From NCBI RefSeq assembly GCF_002101965.1, contig NZ_LQQA01000007.1:1-64000 (forward strand): a DNA stretch of 64,000 nucleotides, read 5' to 3'. This document shows, piece after piece, positions 44,130 to 53,600 of the stretch. The position numbers and the translations under genes are program-made. The notes under the pieces are model-generated. The model was not told the origin of the DNA. It searched no databases and saw nothing but the letters and a program-made list of their open reading frames with translations. Origin of the DNA: Mycolicibacterium wolinskyi (GTDB lineage: Bacteria > Actinomycetota > Actinomycetes > Mycobacteriales > Mycobacteriaceae). Each line of letters starts with the position of its first letter. Positions within the stretch are counted from its first letter, which is position 1.

Positions 44130-44981
44130 ATGGAGCAGTATCGCCGCGGTGAGCTGGTGTTCGAGCTGATCGACGCGGGACCGCCCGATGGCCCGGTAGT
44201 CGTACTGCTGCATGGTTTTCCACAGCAGAACAGCAGTTGGGACGCCATCATCGCGCGGTTGACCGCAGCGGGTTACCGCTGCCTGGCGCCAAACCAGCGC
44301 GGCTACTCACCGGGTGCGCGCCCGACGCGGCGGCGGGACTACCGAATGACCGAACTTGTCCGGGACGTGCTGGCACTCATCGACACCAGCGGCGCAGACC
44401 GAGTCCATCTGGTCGGGCATGATTGGGGCGCGGCGGTCGCGTGGGGTGTCGCGGCGCAGGCACCGGCCCGGCTCGCGTCGCTTTCGGCCCTGTCGGTGCC
44501 ACACCCGCTTGCCTTCCTTCGCTCGATGCCGACAAGCCGGCAGGGCCTGGCGTCCTGGTACATGTATCTCAACCAGTTGCCGCGACTGCCCGAGCGAATG
44601 ATGCTGGGACGCGATGGCCGCGGTGAGCCGTTGCGAAAATCGTTGCGGCGCAGCGGACAGTCCCGCGAAGTCGCCATGCGCGACACGCGCGCGATGACGG
44701 AGCCTGGTGCGCTGACCGCCGCCCTCAACTGGTACCGGGCCATGCCGCTGTCCCTGACCGATCCCCGTGGCGCGCGGCAGAAGATCACGGTCCCGACACT
44801 GTACGTGTGGAGTGACCACGACATCGCGGTGACCGCCAAGCCTGCCCATGACACCGCGAGGTACGTCGCCGGGCCATACCGATTCGAGACGCTGCGCGGC
44901 GCATCACACTGGTTGCCCGAGGAGGAGTCCGACGCCATCGCAGACCTACTCGTGGAGTGGTTTGCGGCGCACCCGATCTGA
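44130..44981 (+). CDS. Alpha/beta hydrolase (epoxide hydrolase/haloalkane dehalogenase-like)
   Basis: The 283-residue protein has HGFPQ at 28-32 (oxyanion), nucleophile Asp98 in GHDWGA, a C-terminal WSDHDIAV acid and ASHW histidine. An Asp nucleophile is typical of epoxide hydrolases and haloalkane dehalogenases; the HGFPQ oxyanion motif favours epoxide hydrolase. ATG at 44130 follows GAAGGGG. Followed by a methyltransferase gene 26 bases later. Confidence 0.86.
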   Translation: MEQYRRGELVFELIDAGPPDGPVVVLLHGFPQQNSSWDAIIARLTAAGYRCLAPNQRGYSPGARPTRRRDYRMTELVRDVLALIDTSGADRVHLVGHDWGAAVAWGVAAQAPARLASLSALSVPHPLAFLRSMPTSRQGLASWYMYLNQLPRLPERMMLGRDGRGEPLRKSLRRSGQSREVAMRDTRAMTEPGALTAALNWYRAMPLSLTDPRGARQKITVPTLYVWSDHDIAVTAKPAHDTARYVAGPYRFETLRGASHWLPEEESDAIADLLVEWFAAHPI

Positions 44982-45007
44982 GAGTGCACACTGGGCAGGT
45001 GCCCGAG

Positions 45008-45703
45008 ATGGTAGGACCCCAGCCTCAATACGACGTATTCGCCGACGAGTTCCTCGACCATGCGCGCGACGGACTCTACAACGCTCACTATGACCGACCA
45101 GCCTGTCTGGCCCTGCTCGGTGACGTCGACGGCCTTACCGTCCTGGACGCCGCGTGCGGCCCCGGTCTCTACGCCGAGGAACTGGTGTCGCGGGGTGCGC
45201 GCGTGATCGGTCTCGACATCAGCCCGCGCATGGTCGAATTGGCCGGGCAGCGGGTTCCTGACGGTGACTTCCGGGTGCATGATCTGAGCGCACCGCTCGA
45301 CTGGCTGCCCGATCGGTCCGTCGATCTCGTGCTGTTCGCACTCGCGCTCGAATATCTCGACGACCGGCCCGCCGCGTTGCGGGAGTTTCACCGGGTGCTG
45401 CGGCCCGGCGGCGCGCTCGTATTGTCGCGGCAGCATCCCACCGGCGACTGGCTGCGGCACGGCGGCAACTACTTCGAGCCCAGGGTCATCGAAGAGACAT
45501 GGAGCAAGGGCTGGCAGGTGCGGTACTGGCTGTCGCCGCTCGAGCAGACCTGCGAGGAACTGCGGCAGGCCGGCTTCCTCATCGAGCAGTTGCGCGAACC
45601 ACGACCGACACGGCGCGCGTGCGAGCTTGATCCAGAGACGTATCAACGCCTTTCGACACAGCCCACCGGATTTCTCGCGATCCGGGCGGTTCCGCGGTGC
45701 TGA
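45008..45703 (+). CDS. Class I SAM-dependent methyltransferase
   Basis: The 231-residue protein has the SAM-binding motif VLDAACGPGLYAEEL, then GLDISPRMVELA and the post-motif LALEYLDDRPAALREFHRVLRPGG. It is a UbiE/COQ5-type methyltransferase whose substrate is unknown. The start could be ATG 45008 or GTG 44999. Convergent with the NCS1 permease gene, three bases away. Confidence 0.87.
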   Translation: MVGPQPQYDVFADEFLDHARDGLYNAHYDRPACLALLGDVDGLTVLDAACGPGLYAEELVSRGARVIGLDISPRMVELAGQRVPDGDFRVHDLSAPLDWLPDRSVDLVLFALALEYLDDRPAALREFHRVLRPGGALVLSRQHPTGDWLRHGGNYFEPRVIEETWSKGWQVRYWLSPLEQTCEELRQAGFLIEQLREPRPTRRACELDPETYQRLSTQPTGFLAIRAVPRC

Positions 45704-45706
45704 GGC

Positions 45707-47104
45707 TCACGGCTGTGGTTGACGACTCCTGGGTCGGGCCAGCCAGCGGTAGCCACCGTAGAGAACAAGTGCGGCAACGAAATTGACGAAGTAGGCGATG
45801 TCGGCGCCATGCCACGCGACGGCCACCGGGCCTTGGATCAGCGTGGTGTTCATGAACGGCATGGCGATCAGATAGGCCAGCACGAACGCGATGAGCGCCG
45901 CGACCGCGTCGCGCCGCCCGGTGGGTTCGGTGGCCGGGTCGATGGTCGCGCGGCCCCCGATACGGATCGCCCAGTCGACGACGACAACGGCGACGAACGC
46001 CGGGATCCAGTAGCTCACCAGCAGCAGTACATCGGTGAAGCGAGTGGCGGTGTCGGCCGCATGCAACCACAGGATCAGGAAGAACGCGAGCACCGTCACG
46101 ATCACGGCCGACACCGGACGCCGAACCCGAATACCGATGGTCTGCAACGCCAGTGACCCGCTGTAGTCGTTCATCACGCCCGAGCCGATCGCGGCCAGCG
46201 CGATCACCAGTAACGCGAGCCCCCCGAGCAGGCCGCCGCCCATGACCGCTTGCACCCCGGCTGCCGTGTGTTCGCCGATGGCTGCGGCCGCCGCGATCCC
46301 GATGCCCTGAACGAACGTGTAAGCCAACGCGATTCCGGCGAAGGTGTACCCGAACACCTGTACCCGCGGCGAGTCCGCCGGCAGGTAGCGGCTGAAATCG
46401 GCGGCATAGCTCGCCCACGAGATCGCGAGGCTGAGCGCGATCGTGACCTCGAAGACGAACGCCCCCACGAGGTCGGCGCCGTGCACCGTTGCCGGGGCGA
46501 CGATGTCGTGCCCACTGACGAGCTTGGCCGCGAACACCACGAAGGTGACGAACAGGATGACCGTCAGCACCGCCTGCAGCCGGTGGATCAACTCGTAGCC
46601 GAAGAAGCCCACCACGCCCTGGACTGCGAGCACGACGAGAACTGCGATCCAGAACGGGATGCCCAGCAGCGTGGCGAGGGCCTCCCCGCCGAAGAGCCCG
46701 ACCAGCGCGTCCCAGGCGATCGACGAACCCCATTGCAGGATCCCCGGCACCACGACGAACCCACCGAATGCCATGCGGGAGTTGGGAAGCTGTCCCGCTC
46801 CGGTGCGCGGTCCCCACGTCGACAGATACGCGACCACCAGCGAACCCAGCACCGTCCCGATCACCATGGCCAGCAGCCCCAGCCAGAATCCGAGACCGAG
46901 CGCGATCGCCAGCGTCCCGGTAAAGACGCCGGTCATGTTGACCTGCGGGGCGAACCAGACGGTGAACAACCGGGCCGGGTGCCCGTAGCGGTCATCGGCG
47001 CCGACAGGTGCGATGCCATGGGTCTCGACGGTCAGATCGCCGGCCCCGGACGGCCTGCGCCCGCTGAAGGTGGACGCGTTCAGCGCACTGGATCCCAAAG
47101 ACAT
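45707..47104 (-). CDS. NCS1-family purine/cytosine permease
   Basis: The 465-residue protein has about twelve membrane spans and the NCS1 pattern RLFTVWFAPQVNMTGVFTG near the N-terminus, and SMSFGQ-like/AFGGFVVVPGILQWGSS in span 3. It is likely a nucleobase or related heterocycle importer. No catabolic partner is adjacent. ATG at 47104; the gene is divergent from the MFS pump gene. Confidence 0.86.
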   Translation of the reverse strand: MSLGSSALNASTFSGRRPSGAGDLTVETHGIAPVGADDRYGHPARLFTVWFAPQVNMTGVFTGTLAIALGLGFWLGLLAMVIGTVLGSLVVAYLSTWGPRTGAGQLPNSRMAFGGFVVVPGILQWGSSIAWDALVGLFGGEALATLLGIPFWIAVLVVLAVQGVVGFFGYELIHRLQAVLTVILFVTFVVFAAKLVSGHDIVAPATVHGADLVGAFVFEVTIALSLAISWASYAADFSRYLPADSPRVQVFGYTFAGIALAYTFVQGIGIAAAAAIGEHTAAGVQAVMGGGLLGGLALLVIALAAIGSGVMNDYSGSLALQTIGIRVRRPVSAVIVTVLAFFLILWLHAADTATRFTDVLLLVSYWIPAFVAVVVVDWAIRIGGRATIDPATEPTGRRDAVAALIAFVLAYLIAMPFMNTTLIQGPVAVAWHGADIAYFVNFVAALVLYGGYRWLARPRSRQPQP

Positions 47105-47248
47105 GGAGGTATTCGATCACGGCCGAGATGACCACCGGTCGCTCACCTCAACGTGGATTGGCCCTGTCATGGCCCGTCGGTCCATAATCGAGAAACATCA
47201 AGATGAGCTAACGATCGGAGGGGACGTGGCTGGGGCCATGAGAAGGCC

Positions 47249-48715
47249 ATGACGGGTACCGAAGCCAGCCCGTCGACCCCGGCCACCGACGCCCCGCACC
47301 CGCGTCCCGCCCTTCTGGTCGCCGGGCTCAGCCTGGTCGTCCTCACGGTCGCCGTACTGCAGACCGCGGTGGTTCCCGTACTCGGCGTCATCGCCGCCCA
47401 GCTGCATTCCTCGTCGGTCGCCGTGAGTTGGGCGGTCACGGCCAACTTGCTCGCGGCCGCCGCCGCGACGCCGCTGATCGGCCGGCTGGCCGACCTGTAC
47501 AGCAAGAAGCGCGTACTGCTCGCCGTCCTGATCGTGGTGCTTGTCGGTTCGGTTCTTGCCGCTACCACCGCATCCGTGCCGATGCTGATCCTCGGCCGGG
47601 TACTGCAAGGGGCGTCGTATGCCCTCTATCCGATAAGCATCGCGATCCTCCGCGAAGAACTCGCCGAGGACCGACTCGTCAGCGCGATGTCGGTGCTGTC
47701 GGGCACGCTCGGGTTCGGCGGCGGGATGGGTCTCGTCGTCACCGGTCTGCTGATGGCCGGCAACGCGGGCTACCACCGGGTGTTCTGGTTGACGACCGGG
47801 TTCACCGCCGTGGTCATCGTCGTCACCGTCCTCGCCGTGCCGGCGCGCAAACCCACCGCGCGCGGCACGATCGACTGGCTCGGCGCCCTTGGCCTGGCCT
47901 GCGGACTGTCCGCGGTGTTACTCGCAGTGACCCAGGGCAATTCGTGGGGTTGGGCGGCGCCGATGACGGTGGCCTTTCTCGCCGGTGGTGTGGTCGTGCT
48001 CGTCGCCTGGTGGTTCTGGGAGCGACGGGCCGCGCATCCGTTGGTGTCCACCGGGATGTTGGCGAAACGAGCGATACTGCTGACCAACCTGGCGACGGTG
48101 TTCGTCGGCATGGGGCTCTATTTCGCATTCCTCGGTCTGACCCAGTTCGTGCAGATCTCGCGCGAAGCCGCAGGGTACGGGTTCGGCGCCAACGTGCTTC
48201 AGGCGAGCGTCTACTTCCTGCTGCCGGGAGCACTCGCGGGCTTCCTGGTGGCTCTGATCAGCGGCCGGTTCATCGACCGGTTCGGTGCCCGGCGGGTTCT
48301 GGTGGTCGCCGCTCTGGCGGGTATCGCCGGGTTCGCGATGCTGGCGGTCGCGCACGACCGCGCGTGGCAGGTCATCGTCGCCGGGGTATTGGCCAACGCG
48401 TACATCAGCCTGGGCTACGGCGCACTGCCCGCACTCGTGGTGAGCGAAGTCGATGCCGGCCAAACCGGCGTCGCCACGAGCATGAACGCGATCGCCCGCA
48501 CGATCGGCAGCTCGAGCGCCGCGGCGGTGGTCGCGGTGCTGCTCGGCCACAGCGCGATTCCCACCGAAGCCAGCTTCGTGACGATCTTCGTCGCGGGCGC
48601 GGTCACCGCCGGGCTCGCGATGGCGCTCATCGCCGTTTCCCGGGCGCCGGATCGGCATCGCGACTCGATGCAGAACCTGTCGGAGTCGCGTGCCATGAAC
48701 CACGAGTGGGGCTGA
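47249..48715 (+). CDS. MFS drug:proton antiporter (DHA2-type, 14-span)
   Basis: The 488-residue protein has about 14 predicted spans, the N-terminal GRLADLYSKKRVLLAVL motif (motif A), and a later second MFS motif RFGARRVLVVAAL. DHA2-type pumps export hydrophobic cations and drugs. Start ATG has AGAAGG just upstream. It is divergent from the permease gene; 145 bases separate them. Confidence 0.85.
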   Translation: MTGTEASPSTPATDAPHPRPALLVAGLSLVVLTVAVLQTAVVPVLGVIAAQLHSSSVAVSWAVTANLLAAAAATPLIGRLADLYSKKRVLLAVLIVVLVGSVLAATTASVPMLILGRVLQGASYALYPISIAILREELAEDRLVSAMSVLSGTLGFGGGMGLVVTGLLMAGNAGYHRVFWLTTGFTAVVIVVTVLAVPARKPTARGTIDWLGALGLACGLSAVLLAVTQGNSWGWAAPMTVAFLAGGVVVLVAWWFWERRAAHPLVSTGMLAKRAILLTNLATVFVGMGLYFAFLGLTQFVQISREAAGYGFGANVLQASVYFLLPGALAGFLVALISGRFIDRFGARRVLVVAALAGIAGFAMLAVAHDRAWQVIVAGVLANAYISLGYGALPALVVSEVDAGQTGVATSMNAIARTIGSSSAAAVVAVLLGHSAIPTEASFVTIFVAGAVTAGLAMALIAVSRAPDRHRDSMQNLSESRAMNHEWG

Positions 48716-48977
48716 GCTACTCGACAGTTTCCCGCCGTCCCTGGCCGGCGGACTGCGAAACTGATACAGCAAGTCCACCCATTCCGTAGCCCGCAGGCTG
48801 GTCAGCGCCTGCCGTAGGTGTTCGCGTCCTTCACAGCGGTTTCTCGTGCCCAAACCGCTGCCAAACGAAGGATTCCATTGTAGAAATGTTAAATCGTTGC
48901 GGAATCGCTTGCGAAGGTCGACTGAATCCGCGATTGTTTACGCACAGCCACCACGGCTGCACCTGAGGAGGACCACG

Positions 48978-50174
48978 CTGACCGGCCCAGACACCACTGC
49001 CGTCGACCACCCGACCGGACAGGACGGCGCACCACACACGCCCGGCAACGCCGTCATCGAGATCGACCACGTAACGAAGCGCTTCGCCGACTACGTGGCG
49101 GTGGCAGACGCCGACTTTTCCATCGCCTCGGGCGAGTTCTTCTCCATGCTCGGCCCGTCCGGATGCGGGAAGACCACAACGCTGCGCATGATCGCCGGGT
49201 TCGAGAGCCCCACCGAGGGCGCGATCCGGCTTGAGGGGGTGGACGTCTCCCGCGTCCCGCCGCACAAGCGCAACGTCAACACCGTGTTCCAGCACTATGC
49301 GCTGTTCCCCCACATGACCGTGTGGGACAACGTCGCGTACGGGCCGCGCAGCATGAAGAAGGACAAGGCCGAGATCAAGCGCAGCGTCGACGAGCTGCTC
49401 GAGATCGTGCGGCTGACCGATTTCGCCAAACGCAAGCCCGGCCAGCTGTCGGGCGGCCAGCAGCAGCGGGTCGCCTTGGCGCGAGCCCTGGTGAACTACC
49501 CGAGCGCACTGTTGCTCGACGAGCCGCTGGGCGCCCTCGATCTCAAGCTGCGCCATGCGATGCAGTTCGAGCTCAAGCGCATCCAGCGCGAGGTCGGGAT
49601 CACGTTCATCTACGTCACGCACGACCAGGAAGAGGCGCTCACCATGAGCGACCGGATCGCGGTCATGAATGCGGGCAATGTGGAGCAGATCGGAAGTCCG
49701 ACCGAGATCTACGACCGCCCGGCGACGGTCTTCGTCGCGAGCTTCATCGGCCAGGCCAACCTGTGGCCCGGCAGGCAGACGGGCCGGATCAACCGCGACT
49801 ACGTCGAAGTCGAGGTACTCGGCACCACGCTGAAGGCGAAGCCTGGTGACACCGCGATCGAATCCGGCGGCCACGCGACACTGATGATCCGCCCGGAGCG
49901 GGTACGCGTCTCGATGGATGCGCCGACCGGCGACGTCGCCACCGTCCCGGCGACCGTGACCGACCTGACGTTCCAGGGTCCGGTCGTGCGGCTTTCCCTT
50001 GCCGCCCCGGATGATTCGGCGATCATCGCCCACGTGGGAGCCGAACAGGATCTGCCGCTGTTGCGGCCGGGCGATCGGGTCCATGTCAGTTGGGCCCCCG
50101 ACGCATCGCGCGTCCTACCGGCGGCCGACATCCCCACGACCGAAGATCTCGAAGAGATGCTGGACGACTCATAG
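48978..50174 (+). CDS. potA: Spermidine/putrescine ABC transporter ATP-binding protein (CTG start likely)
   Basis: The 398-residue ATPase has Walker [11 protein letters not shown]-loop, signature LSGGQQQR, Walker [12 protein letters not shown] and a C-terminal TOBE domain (VSMDAPTGD). The ribosome site GAGGAGGA (48965-48972) is followed 5 bases later by CTG at 48978, which gives [12 protein letters not shown] and a sensible protein start. An ATG at 48846 is in frame but would add 44 residues covering an AT-richer promoter-like sequence. First gene of the polyamine ABC operon (order A-D-B-C). Confidence 0.85.
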   Translation: MTGPDTTAVDHPTGQDGAPHTPGNAVIEIDHVTKRFADYVAVADADFSIASGEFFSMLGPSGCGKTTTLRMIAGFESPTEGAIRLEGVDVSRVPPHKRNVNTVFQHYALFPHMTVWDNVAYGPRSMKKDKAEIKRSVDELLEIVRLTDFAKRKPGQLSGGQQQRVALARALVNYPSALLLDEPLGALDLKLRHAMQFELKRIQREVGITFIYVTHDQEEALTMSDRIAVMNAGNVEQIGSPTEIYDRPATVFVASFIGQANLWPGRQTGRINRDYVEVEVLGTTLKAKPGDTAIESGGHATLMIRPERVRVSMDAPTGDVATVPATVTDLTFQGPVVRLSLAAPDDSAIIAHVGAEQDLPLLRPGDRVHVSWAPDASRVLPAADIPTTEDLEEMLDDS

Positions 50175-50237
50175 CGATTGCCGATCGCGCACCCCTCCCC
50201 TCTGACGACACGCGCCCGAATCCCAGAAAGGTCGCCC

Positions 50238-51431
50238 ATGCCCAACAACACCGATCCCCGACTGCTTGCCCGACTGGCCGCCAACCGCACGACCCGGCGG
50301 CGATTCCTCGGCGGAGGCGCCGCGGCCGCCGCAGCCCTGGCCCTGGGGCCGACCGTGCTGGCCGCCTGCGGTTCGGGCGGCGACAGCAGTTCGCCGACGA
50401 CCTCGGCCGCACCTGACGACGGTTCGCCGGCGAGCGGCACGGTGCGGATCTCGAACTGGCCGCTGTACATGGCCGACGGATTCGTCGCGGCATTCCAGAC
50501 CGCGTCGGGCCTGACGGTCGATTACAAAGAGGATTTCAACGACAACGAGCAGTGGTTCGCCAAGGTCAAGGAACCGCTGTCGCGCAAGCAGGACATCGGG
50601 GCGGATCTCGTCGTGCCCACCGAGTTCATGGCGGCCCGGCTCAACGGCCTCCAGTGGCTCAACGAGATCAGTGAATCCCGCGTACCCAACAAGAAGAACC
50701 TGCGCCAGGACCTGTTGAACTCGAAGGTCGACCCGGGCCGCAAGGTGACCGCGCCGTACATGACCGGCATGGTCGGGCTCGCCTACAACCGGGCCGCGAC
50801 CGGACGCGACATCACCAAGATCGACGATCTGTGGGATCCCGCGTTCAAGGGCCGGGTCAGCCTGTTCTCCGACGTCCAAGATGGGCTCGGCATGATCATG
50901 CAGTGGCAGGGCAACTCCGTCGAGGAACCCACCAGCGAATCCGTCCAGAAGGCCGTCGATTTCGTTCGCGAGCAGAAGGACAAGGGGCAGATCCGCAGGT
51001 TCACCGGCAACGACTACGCCGACGACCTTGCGGCCGGCAACATCGCAGTCGCCCAAGCCTATTCGGGCGACGTCGTGCAGTTGCAGGCCGACAACCCCGA
51101 CCTGAAGTTCGTGGTGCCCGAGTCGGGCGGCGACTGGTTCATCGACACGATGGTGATCCCGTACACCACGCAGAACCAGAAGGCCGCGGAAGCCTGGATC
51201 GACTATGTCTACGACCGGGCCAACTACGCCAAGCTCATCGCGTTCACTCAGTTCGTGCCCGTGCTCTCGGACATGACCGACGAACTGGCCAAGATCGACC
51301 CGGCCATCGCGAGCAACCCGCTTATCAACCCGCCCGCCGAGATGTCGAACAACCTCGAGTCCTGGGCGGCACTGACCGACGAGCAGACCCAGGAGTTCAA
51401 CACCATGTACACCGCCGTCACCGGAGCCTGA
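50238..51431 (+). CDS. potD: Spermidine/putrescine ABC transporter substrate-binding lipoprotein
   Basis: The 397-residue protein has a twin-arginine signal NRTTRRRFLGG (about 17-26) and lipobox LAAC (Cys44), so it is a Tat-exported lipoprotein. The mature part is a PotD/PotF-type solute-binding domain (RISNWPLYMADGFVAAF, then DLVVPTEFMAARLNGL). It captures polyamine outside the membrane. ATG at 50238 follows AGAAAGG. The gene sits 63 bases after the ATPase gene. Confidence 0.88.
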   Translation: MPNNTDPRLLARLAANRTTRRRFLGGGAAAAAALALGPTVLAACGSGGDSSSPTTSAAPDDGSPASGTVRISNWPLYMADGFVAAFQTASGLTVDYKEDFNDNEQWFAKVKEPLSRKQDIGADLVVPTEFMAARLNGLQWLNEISESRVPNKKNLRQDLLNSKVDPGRKVTAPYMTGMVGLAYNRAATGRDITKIDDLWDPAFKGRVSLFSDVQDGLGMIMQWQGNSVEEPTSESVQKAVDFVREQKDKGQIRRFTGNDYADDLAAGNIAVAQAYSGDVVQLQADNPDLKFVVPESGGDWFIDTMVIPYTTQNQKAAEAWIDYVYDRANYAKLIAFTQFVPVLSDMTDELAKIDPAIASNPLINPPAEMSNNLESWAALTDEQTQEFNTMYTAVTGA

Positions 51432-51435
51432 CCGG

Positions 51436-52311
51436 GTGGCGGGTGTAGCCACCAGCAGCCGGCAGCGGAGCAAGATCGCTCCGTACCTGATGATCCTGCC
51501 GGCCCTGGTGTATCTCGGGATCTTCTTCGTCGTGCCGTTCTTCTCGTTGGCACGCACGTCGTTGTCGTCGTCGGGCGGCTCGGTGTACCTGCCGACGCTG
51601 ACCTTCGACTGGAATTTCGGTAACTACCTGCACGCGTTCAGCGAGTACCAGGACCAGATCCTGAGGACGTTCGGCTACGCACTGGTCGCCACGGTGTTGT
51701 GCGCGATCCTTGCGTTCCCCCTCGCCTATGTGATCGCGTTCAAGGCCGGCCGCTTCAAGAACCTGATCCTCGGCCTGGTGATCCTGCCGTTCTTCGTCAC
51801 GTTCCTGATCCGCACGATCGCGTGGAAGACGATCCTCGCCGACGACGGTTGGGTGGTCAGTGCGCTGGGTGCGATCGGCCTGCTGCCCGACGAGGGCAGG
51901 TTGTTGTCGACGAGCTGGGCGGTCATCGGCGGCCTGACCTACAACTGGATCATTTTCATGATCCTGCCGCTCTACGTCAGCCTGGAGAAGATCGACCCGC
52001 GGCTGATCGAGGCCTCGAAGGACCTGTACTCGTCGAACACCCGCAGCTTCACCAAAGTGATTCTGCCGCTGTCGATGCCGGGCGTGCTGGCCGGCAGCAT
52101 GCTGGTGTTCATCCCGGCTGCCGGTGACTTCATCAACGCCGATTATCTGGGGAGTACGCAGACCACGATGATCGGCAACGTGATCCAGAAACAGTTCCTG
52201 GTCGTCAAGGACTATCCGGCGGCGGCCGCGCTGAGCATGGTGCTGATGGCGATCATCCTGGTCGGTGTGCTGCTCTACACGCGGGCCCTGGGCACGGAGG
52301 ACCTGGTATGA
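51436..52311 (+). CDS. potB: Spermidine/putrescine ABC transporter permease, PotB-like
   Basis: The 291-residue permease has six spans and the EAA-type loop ASKDLYSSNTRSFTKVILPLSMPG near 195-218, which contacts the ATPase. GTG start 4 bases after the binding-protein stop. It pairs with the PotC-like permease encoded next. Confidence 0.88.
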   Translation: MAGVATSSRQRSKIAPYLMILPALVYLGIFFVVPFFSLARTSLSSSGGSVYLPTLTFDWNFGNYLHAFSEYQDQILRTFGYALVATVLCAILAFPLAYVIAFKAGRFKNLILGLVILPFFVTFLIRTIAWKTILADDGWVVSALGAIGLLPDEGRLLSTSWAVIGGLTYNWIIFMILPLYVSLEKIDPRLIEASKDLYSSNTRSFTKVILPLSMPGVLAGSMLVFIPAAGDFINADYLGSTQTTMIGNVIQKQFLVVKDYPAAAALSMVLMAIILVGVLLYTRALGTEDLV

Positions 52312-53156
52312 CCGCGACCGCGATGGCCGAGGCCACGGGCGAGGCCACCCCGCCGAAAACCGTCAAGGGTTCGCCGAAATGGGGCGATCTGTCCCTGCGG
52401 ATCGTCGCCGGTCTGGTGCTGCTGTATCTGTTCCTGCCGATCTTCGTGATCGTGCTGTTCTCGTTCAACAAGCCTGCCGGCAAGTTCAACTACACGTGGC
52501 AGGGTTTCACGCTCGAGAATTGGGCCGACCCGTTCAAATATCCGGCGTTGACCGAGGCGCTCAAGCTGAGCCTGAACATCGCCGCGGTGTCCACCGCGGT
52601 AGCGCTCGTGCTCGGCACACTCGTCGCGATTGCGTTGGTGCGTCAGCGGTTTCGGGGACAGAAAGCCGTAGACACCTTCCTGGTGCTGCCGCTGACCGCC
52701 CCTGAGGTGGTCATGGGTGCGTCGCTGCTGACGCTGTTTCTCGACCTCGGTTGGGCCGCGGGCTACACGACGATCCTCATCGCGCACATCGCGTTCGAGG
52801 TGAGCTTCATCGCGATGACGGTGCGGGCCCGGGTGCGTGGATTCGACTGGACGCTCGAGGACGCGTCGATGGATCTGGGCGCCAGCCCGACCCGTACGTT
52901 CTTCAAAGTGACGCTGCCGCTGATCGTTCCGGGCATCGTCGCGGCTGCGATGTTGTCGTTCGCGTTGTCGCTCGACGACTTCATCATCACGTACTTCGTG
53001 AGCGGGTCGGCGGTCACCTATCCGCTGTACGTGAACGCCGCGGTCAAGGCCGCCGTGCCGCCCCAGATCAATGTGCTCGCCACCGCGATCCTCGTGATCA
53101 GCTTGCTGTTGCTGGCTGCGGGAACGCTCTACCGGCGCAAGCGAATCGACGTCTGA
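52308..53156 (+). CDS. potC: Spermidine/putrescine ABC transporter permease, PotC-like
   Basis: The 282-residue permease has six spans and the EAA-type loop DASMDLGASPTRTFFKVTLPLIVPG. Its ATG overlaps the PotB stop by four bases. Completes the importer. Confidence 0.88.
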   Translation: MTATAMAEATGEATPPKTVKGSPKWGDLSLRIVAGLVLLYLFLPIFVIVLFSFNKPAGKFNYTWQGFTLENWADPFKYPALTEALKLSLNIAAVSTAVALVLGTLVAIALVRQRFRGQKAVDTFLVLPLTAPEVVMGASLLTLFLDLGWAAGYTTILIAHIAFEVSFIAMTVRARVRGFDWTLEDASMDLGASPTRTFFKVTLPLIVPGIVAAAMLSFALSLDDFIITYFVSGSAVTYPLYVNAAVKAAVPPQINVLATAILVISLLLLAAGTLYRRKRIDV

Positions 53157-53164
53157 GTCCGCGC

Positions 53165-53220
53165 GAGCAGACGCCCGCGTACCCGGGAACGCGCGTTCTC
53201 GGGTGCGTGCGCGTCTGCTC
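53165..53220. terminator. Large bidirectional hairpin between convergent genes
   Basis: Outer arms GAGCAGACGC (53165-53174) and GCGTCTGCTC (53211-53220) are perfect inverted repeats; inside, further near-complementary segments (ACCCGGGAACGC and GCGTTCTCGGGT) extend the stem. It lies between the convergent potC and Ddn-like genes and would stop both. The GAGCAGACGC arm resembles recurrent intergenic motifs of mycobacteria. Confidence 0.75.
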
Positions 53221-53224
53221 GGCG

Positions 53225-53581
53225 TCAGGGGGCGTCGAGCTGGACGGTGACCGCGACCTTGCCCTCCGCGTCGCGGTGGGCGACCGCGTGGCCGGTGCGC
53301 TCGCGGCCGTCGAGGTTGAGGAACGTGATCGGACCACCTTCGCCGAGGAAGTTGCGCCACCAGTTCTTGTTGTCGGGCGCCATCACGTGGATGGTCGCCT
53401 GATCGCCGTCGCGCCGGACCGAGACCGGAGTCTCGAACGTCTGGCCAGAACGGCGTCCCTGATATCGGATGACCACCACGTTGTCCCCCACCAAGCGGGC
53501 CAATACGGGGACGCGAGTGAGGCCGACTGCCGCCGAGTTGACCCAGCGCACGACCGGTGAATTGAAGATTCCACGTGCCAT
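53225..53581 (-). CDS. Ddn/nitroreductase-like F420-dependent family protein
   Basis: The 118-residue protein has the DUF385/Ddn fold pattern: VVIRYQGRRSGQTFETPV, then APDNKNWWRNFLGEGGP. Members bind F420 and reduce quinones or nitro-compounds. Shorter than Ddn (151 residues), lacking an N-terminal membrane-binding helix. It ends at the large hairpin. Confidence 0.85.
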   Translation of the reverse strand: MARGIFNSPVVRWVNSAAVGLTRVPVLARLVGDNVVVIRYQGRRSGQTFETPVSVRRDGDQATIHVMAPDNKNWWRNFLGEGGPITFLNLDGRERTGHAVAHRDAEGKVAVTVQLDAP

Positions 53582-53600
53582 TTGCGCCAGAGTAGCCCGA

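Noticed and set aside
48846-48977. In-frame upstream extension of the potA-like gene from an ATG
   Set aside because: The extension covers AT-richer promoter-like bases and would ignore the GAGGAGGA site just before 48978. I keep it as an alternative only.
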